Source: Amoebophrya sp. A120
Lineage: Eukaryota > Sar > Dinophyceae > Syndiniales > Amoebophryaceae
Assembly (NCBI GenBank): GCA_905178155.1
Contig: CAJINV010000001.1
Coordinates: 13,429,712 to 13,493,711, forward strand
DNA: 64,000 bases
Direction: 5' to 3'
The position numbers and the translations under genes were made by a program. The first letter of the stretch is position 1. Each line of letters starts with the position of its first letter. Positions 60,311 to 64,000 of this stretch are shown here, piece by piece. The notes beneath the pieces are model-generated. The model had not been told where the DNA came from and ran no database searches. It saw nothing but the letters and a program-made list of their open reading frames with translations.

Positions 60311-63280
60311 TCACACGGACTCCCCACTGTCAGACCTGGAGATCAGCAACGGCATGAGTTCCTCTACAAAAACGTGATCTGAGTAGCGTTCCCGGACCGT
60401 GGGACTGACTTGCACCAGCGCCGCGGTAACCAAATACATGCACCTTTTCTTCAATTGCACGTCGGCGTTTTCGTTGGTCCGCAGGCACAGCCCGATTTCT
60501 CGCAACAAGAAGAATTGCCACCCGAGCAGTGTGTCCGCCGGTGATTTCGCCGGCGGGTGGCCCGTCAAAAACGCAAATTCGCTATTGCGGAGCTCCATCT
60601 GCTCCTCGGGGGAAAAGTTCTGATGCCACATCGTCCGCAGAGCGCCGTACAGTTTTTTCAGTTCGGACACGGAAAACCGCAAAAACACGTTCTCGTCCAG
60701 ATCCACGGTTGCGTCGGTGAAAAAAGAACGAAAAACGTCCTTTGCCAAGTCCTGGATCTTCGTGCCGGTATCGTCTCTGCGAATGTCCGCGTAGGTGTAG
60801 TCCCAGGGCGCCTTTTCGTCCGAGGGCTGGAGCAGGTCCTCGGCGACTAAAGCGTCCACGAGTGTTTTCATGCTGGCTAGCACGTGCTCTGGCACCGCCT
60901 TCTTGCTGACCGGATGCACCAACTGCTGATTTAGCTGCAAGACCCGCTGCACGGTCTCCGCCGCGAACCCGCGGCAGACGCTTTTTTCTGGAACACGTTT
61001 GTTCTCAACACGATCGACCTCCGATGGTGGATCAGCATCTTCGTAGTAGGAAATTAGAAACTTCACCTCCACTGGCTTGGGAACCCGCCGGCTCTTGCCG
61101 TCCGCGTCTTCCTGCCAAATTTGCAGTTGCGAAATGGTGTCCATCGCATCGTCGCACTTCGTGTGGTCAAAGAAGGCAGGACCCACGAGGCCGCGGCAGC
61201 AAACGTATACCGGAAACAAGGGATGGGTCTGCAAATCGGCTGGCAGAAAAGACGCCGGGACGGAGAGCGGATGCGTTTTGTCGAATTTTGCCTCTTCTTG
61301 CTTGTAGCGGGTCAGGAAATCATTTTTATCCAGCCTAGTCGTACTCTCCTTCGTCCTGACCAGAACCACCCGGTCGTCCGCGGTGCCAAACCCGCGCCCA
61401 CGCCGCCGCAATGCTTCGTCGAAATCCCGTTGCTCAATCACGAGAGGAGTGCTGCCGCGATCTCCTCGACTAGCGGACTTCGGCCTGCGTTCTTGCGGCG
61501 GCGCCCGCACTGGCGCTGGAGCGAAGTTCCGAAAAACATGCGGAGACAACGGACGAGGCCGCGGGCGCGGGGGGCGCTGCTGCACGATGGAGGGCCGCAC
61601 CGGTTTGCGACTGGTCGCCGGCGACCGTGCTCCAAGTTCCGCCGCGGTCCGCGAGCTGGCTCGCGGAGTCATAACGGTGAGAAGGGGCACAAGTCTCGCG
61701 GTCGGCTCCCGGCTGCCCACGCTGTACAAACTCGGCGCCGAGGTGGCAGCTGCGGGATTCCTCTTTGATCTGCCAGTTGTGAAAGACCCACTCTGCTCGT
61801 CTTGCAGAAGGCCGACCTGCCCAAGCTCTCCCGAGTCAAGGAATGTAGTCTGCGCGGAGCTGCGCGGTGCAGCAAACGTGAACAACGGAGTGACAACGGT
61901 CTTGGGAGCGGCTGTGCCCTCCTGCTTCGGGGTACTACTAGTGACAGCTACCTCCACACTGCGTTCTGGCCGCGTCAGGACCTCGTCGTCCTCAACAGCC
62001 GCAGGCTCTTTCGTTTGTTCCCGCGTCGACAAGTCGGGTGGACTTCGAGCTGGTGCAATAGCCTGATCATTGCTCCCAATATTATGTGCAGGTGCAGTAT
62101 TATTTCCTGTCGTAACCACGATTTGATGTTCGAAGTCGGAGTACTGACGCGGAGATAGCGTTGCGACCGAGCCTTGTTCCAGTTCCGTGATGAAGTCCTG
62201 GTCGGTCGGTGAGGGCGGAGGGACCACGACGGGGTGGAACTTAGTTCCATCAGTTTCATCATCATTGTCAGGATGAAGCCCCTTCCTGCTACTCTCCGTG
62301 TTCTTGACCGAGGTGGAAATTGGTGTTTTCGTTGGCAATGGTGGCGTGTCCTGGACCGCAGCCCGTAAGTCTGGGGCGCTTTGCTTCGTCAGTGTTGATG
62401 TCCCTGGATGTTCGACCGGCGCTGCCGCGGTTTTTCCAGGTGAATCCTCGTTGGTCGCTTCCTCTTTCGGCCCGGGTCCCGACAGCAGCGAGAACTGTGT
62501 GGAGTTTCTGCCGGTTATGTCGTGGAACAGCAACCCCCTTGGCAACTTCGGATCCGGCGGTGGCGCCCATCCAATCCGGCGGTCCGGCAAAAACCGGGTT
62601 GGCACGGGTCGCGCACGCGCGTAAACCTGCCGCAGCTCTGGCGGTGGAAAGGACCGGTCCGCAGACATCGTCCGGCTGCCCGAGGGTGGCAGCGGCCTGT
62701 GCAGTGCCGGCTGGTGCGCCAAGCGTTCGCGACCGCGGCTCGAAACACCGCTCATGCTGCTATTTCTGGCCGCTCCAGCAGTACCCGCCGGAGTAGACGT
62801 AATCGCTAGCGGAGTGATGTTCCGAGGGGTTATCGGCGGTCGCGCTTGGCCTGGCCTCGGGGTCAGGTTTCGCAACACCGCTCGCGACTGCGCAACCCGG
62901 GACTCGACGAAGCCACGCGCAGTCAGCGGCCGTCGACGGTCCTGCGGGGTAACCGCCGAAGCCGCCCGACGCCGCGCCCGCGGGGTGGACTGCTCGGGAG
63001 AAGGTGGCCCATACGATGAAGTTACACTGGTTGTGCCTCCATAAACATAATGATCCTCTCCGAAGCTCGAAACATTCGTGAAACTCGCGGCAGAAGTGAG
63101 CTGGATCTTTATGCGGTTCAACGACGGATGCACCCGCGGGTTTTCGATGCTGTGCAAGGCGTAGTCTGTGCGGATGCGAATCGCGGGTACTGGCAGCAGC
63201 TTCGGGTCCACCGCTTGACTCTGCTCGGCGGCCGTCGTGGTCTCTTTATCCGCTCCGAACAGTTGCTCGAAAAAACTCAT
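60311..63280 (-). CDS. Unrecognised 989-aa intronless protein
   Basis: One uninterrupted frame starts at ATG (MSFFEQLFGADKETTTAAEQ). Residues 1-640 are Pro, Ser, Thr and Arg-rich and disordered-looking, with many SP/TP sites (TPRARRRAASAVTP, PRPRPLSPHVFRN). Residues about 660-985 look folded: FLTRYKQEEAKFDKTHPLSV, HPLFPVYVCCRGLVGPAFF, VCRGFAAETVQRVLQLNQQL, VHPVSKKAVPEHVLASMKTL and MWHQNFSPEEQMELRNSEFA. No membrane segment or catalytic signature is visible. VHPVSKKAVPEHVL loosely resembles the start of a U-box, but the rest does not follow, so I do not assign it. Many SP/TP sites suggest control by proline-directed kinases. Confidence 0.8.
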   Translation of the reverse strand: MSFFEQLFGADKETTTAAEQSQAVDPKLLPVPAIRIRTDYALHSIENPRVHPSLNRIKIQLTSAASFTNVSSFGEDHYVYGGTTSVTSSYGPPSPEQSTPRARRRAASAVTPQDRRRPLTARGFVESRVAQSRAVLRNLTPRPGQARPPITPRNITPLAITSTPAGTAGAARNSSMSGVSSRGRERLAHQPALHRPLPPSGSRTMSADRSFPPPELRQVYARARPVPTRFLPDRRIGWAPPPDPKLPRGLLFHDITGRNSTQFSLLSGPGPKEEATNEDSPGKTAAAPVEHPGTSTLTKQSAPDLRAAVQDTPPLPTKTPISTSVKNTESSRKGLHPDNDDETDGTKFHPVVVPPPSPTDQDFITELEQGSVATLSPRQYSDFEHQIVVTTGNNTAPAHNIGSNDQAIAPARSPPDLSTREQTKEPAAVEDDEVLTRPERSVEVAVTSSTPKQEGTAAPKTVVTPLFTFAAPRSSAQTTFLDSGELGQVGLLQDEQSGSFTTGRSKRNPAAATSAPSLYSVGSREPTARLVPLLTVMTPRASSRTAAELGARSPATSRKPVRPSIVQQRPPRPRPRPLSPHVFRNFAPAPVRAPPQERRPKSASRGDRGSTPLVIEQRDFDEALRRRGRGFGTADDRVVLVRTKESTTRLDKNDFLTRYKQEEAKFDKTHPLSVPASFLPADLQTHPLFPVYVCCRGLVGPAFFDHTKCDDAMDTISQLQIWQEDADGKSRRVPKPVEVKFLISYYEDADPPSEVDRVENKRVPEKSVCRGFAAETVQRVLQLNQQLVHPVSKKAVPEHVLASMKTLVDALVAEDLLQPSDEKAPWDYTYADIRRDDTGTKIQDLAKDVFRSFFTDATVDLDENVFLRFSVSELKKLYGALRTMWHQNFSPEEQMELRNSEFAFLTGHPPAKSPADTLLGWQFFLLREIGLCLRTNENADVQLKKRCMYLVTAALVQVSPTVRERYSDHVFVEELMPLLISRSDSGESV

Positions 63281-64000
63281 GTCTATTTCCGCAAAGGATA
63301 AGGAAAACTAGCAGGATGAAAATGTTGAAATTGAAAGAGAGGTACGAATAAACGTCGCAGATATTGCACTCAGAACCGTGAACAGAAAAGACAAATTCCT
63401 CACAAGGCCGTCTACTCAATACAGAAAAAACATACAGAGCCCAAACGTCAAGAAGGTAACACTTACGTTAAGGACTATGTGATTGAATATCTTCTTCTTT
63501 CTACTACACAATGCTAATTACACATTCTACACGAAAAATGCGTACCGAAATGCGGGCACGGGGAAGCCCCCCGCGAATGGAGTCCTGCAATAGCAACAGA
63601 ATTAGAGCGCTGTTCACGACGAGAACTTCTTTCTCTTTTCTGACCGAATCTACTATTGGCATGTTCTCGAGTGGCCGTGCATAGCCATGTCGCAGCACTG
63701 CGTTGTAACAACCGAACAAAAACCGAGCATCTTCTTTTTTCCTTCGAGTTCGATTCGATCACTGATGCAGCGAAGCTAAATCAAAGTACCGATTTCTGAC
63801 AGAGAAAAATTAACATCTTGATCTTTCCGCACGGTCCGTCCATGCAACATAACCTATCGAACACGATCCGGCAACGAACGTCTCAGAAACTTCCTGTTCG
63901 CTGCCTCGAGCTGTCTCAGATACAAATTACAAGAAGTAGTTTTGGCAGATAAAATCAAATGCAATCCGCCTCGGGTTCGGCATACGAGCTCGGCTGCTCA
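63281..64000. other. Intergenic gap to window edge
   Basis: About 0.7 kb upstream of the last gene. Two overlapping minus frames at 63504-63762 have weak composition. The 3' end of a further minus-strand gene could lie outside the window. No repeats were seen. Confidence 0.4.

Overview
The window reads as a compact nuclear segment from a flagellated protist. It carries two kinesins, an ESCRT-III subunit, a Rab-like GTPase, a K+-dependent Na+/Ca2+ exchanger, a calpain-like EF-hand protein and a WD40 protein, and most genes have several introns. Every gene I can support (14) lies on the minus strand, one long unidirectional cluster as is common in dinoflagellates. Four introns are DNA-transposon-like introner elements with terminal inverted repeats, 5-bp target-site duplications and boundaries that cannot be GT-AG. 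Together this points to a parasitic dinoflagellate of the Amoebophrya (Syndiniales) type. That assignment is inference: no rRNA, organellar marker or spliced leader was seen.

Layout from left to right, all minus strand. 365-2918: low-complexity protein built from tandemly duplicated exons. 3851-8945: calpain-like EF-hand protein whose catalytic residues look lost. 9544-13003: Arg/Ser-rich protein with an SH3b-like segment. 14025-15402: unrecognised 312-aa protein. 16818-19364: Lys/Arg-rich protein (5' end unresolved). 19577-24083: 1310-aa protein with a dense array of SUMOylation consensus sites. 24988-28166: kinesin-3. 29054-32255: kinesin-1. 33846-35672: unresolved coiled-coil gene. 37524-39105: Rab-like GTPase. 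39722-42517: NCKX-type exchanger. 43149-44346: Snf7/CHMP4. 45570-50105: WDR6-like WD40 protein. 51249-54326: secreted trypsin-like protein with two introners. 55807-59283: protein with a LOTUS-like region and one introner. 60311-63280: unrecognised intronless protein. Intergenic gaps are about 0.6-1.9 kb and show little beyond two hairpins.

Gene models were built by hand. For most, the exon lengths sum to exact codon multiples and each phase matches across the junction: calpain-like 1513 aa, kinesin-3 739 aa, kinesin-1 805 aa, Rab-like 249 aa, Snf7 228 aa, SUMO-array protein 1310 aa, trypsin-like 827 aa, LOTUS-like 1070 aa. Ordinary introns are mostly GT-AG, with donors such as GTAC or GTAT. 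The introners behave differently: removing the element plus exactly one copy of its 5-bp duplication restores the frame in all four cases. In the Rab-like gene it also restores a conserved GTPase core. The two best-aligned copies sit in opposite orientation relative to transcription, so the element appears able to act as an intron either way round. This introner system, with its non-canonical boundaries, is the most notable feature of the window.
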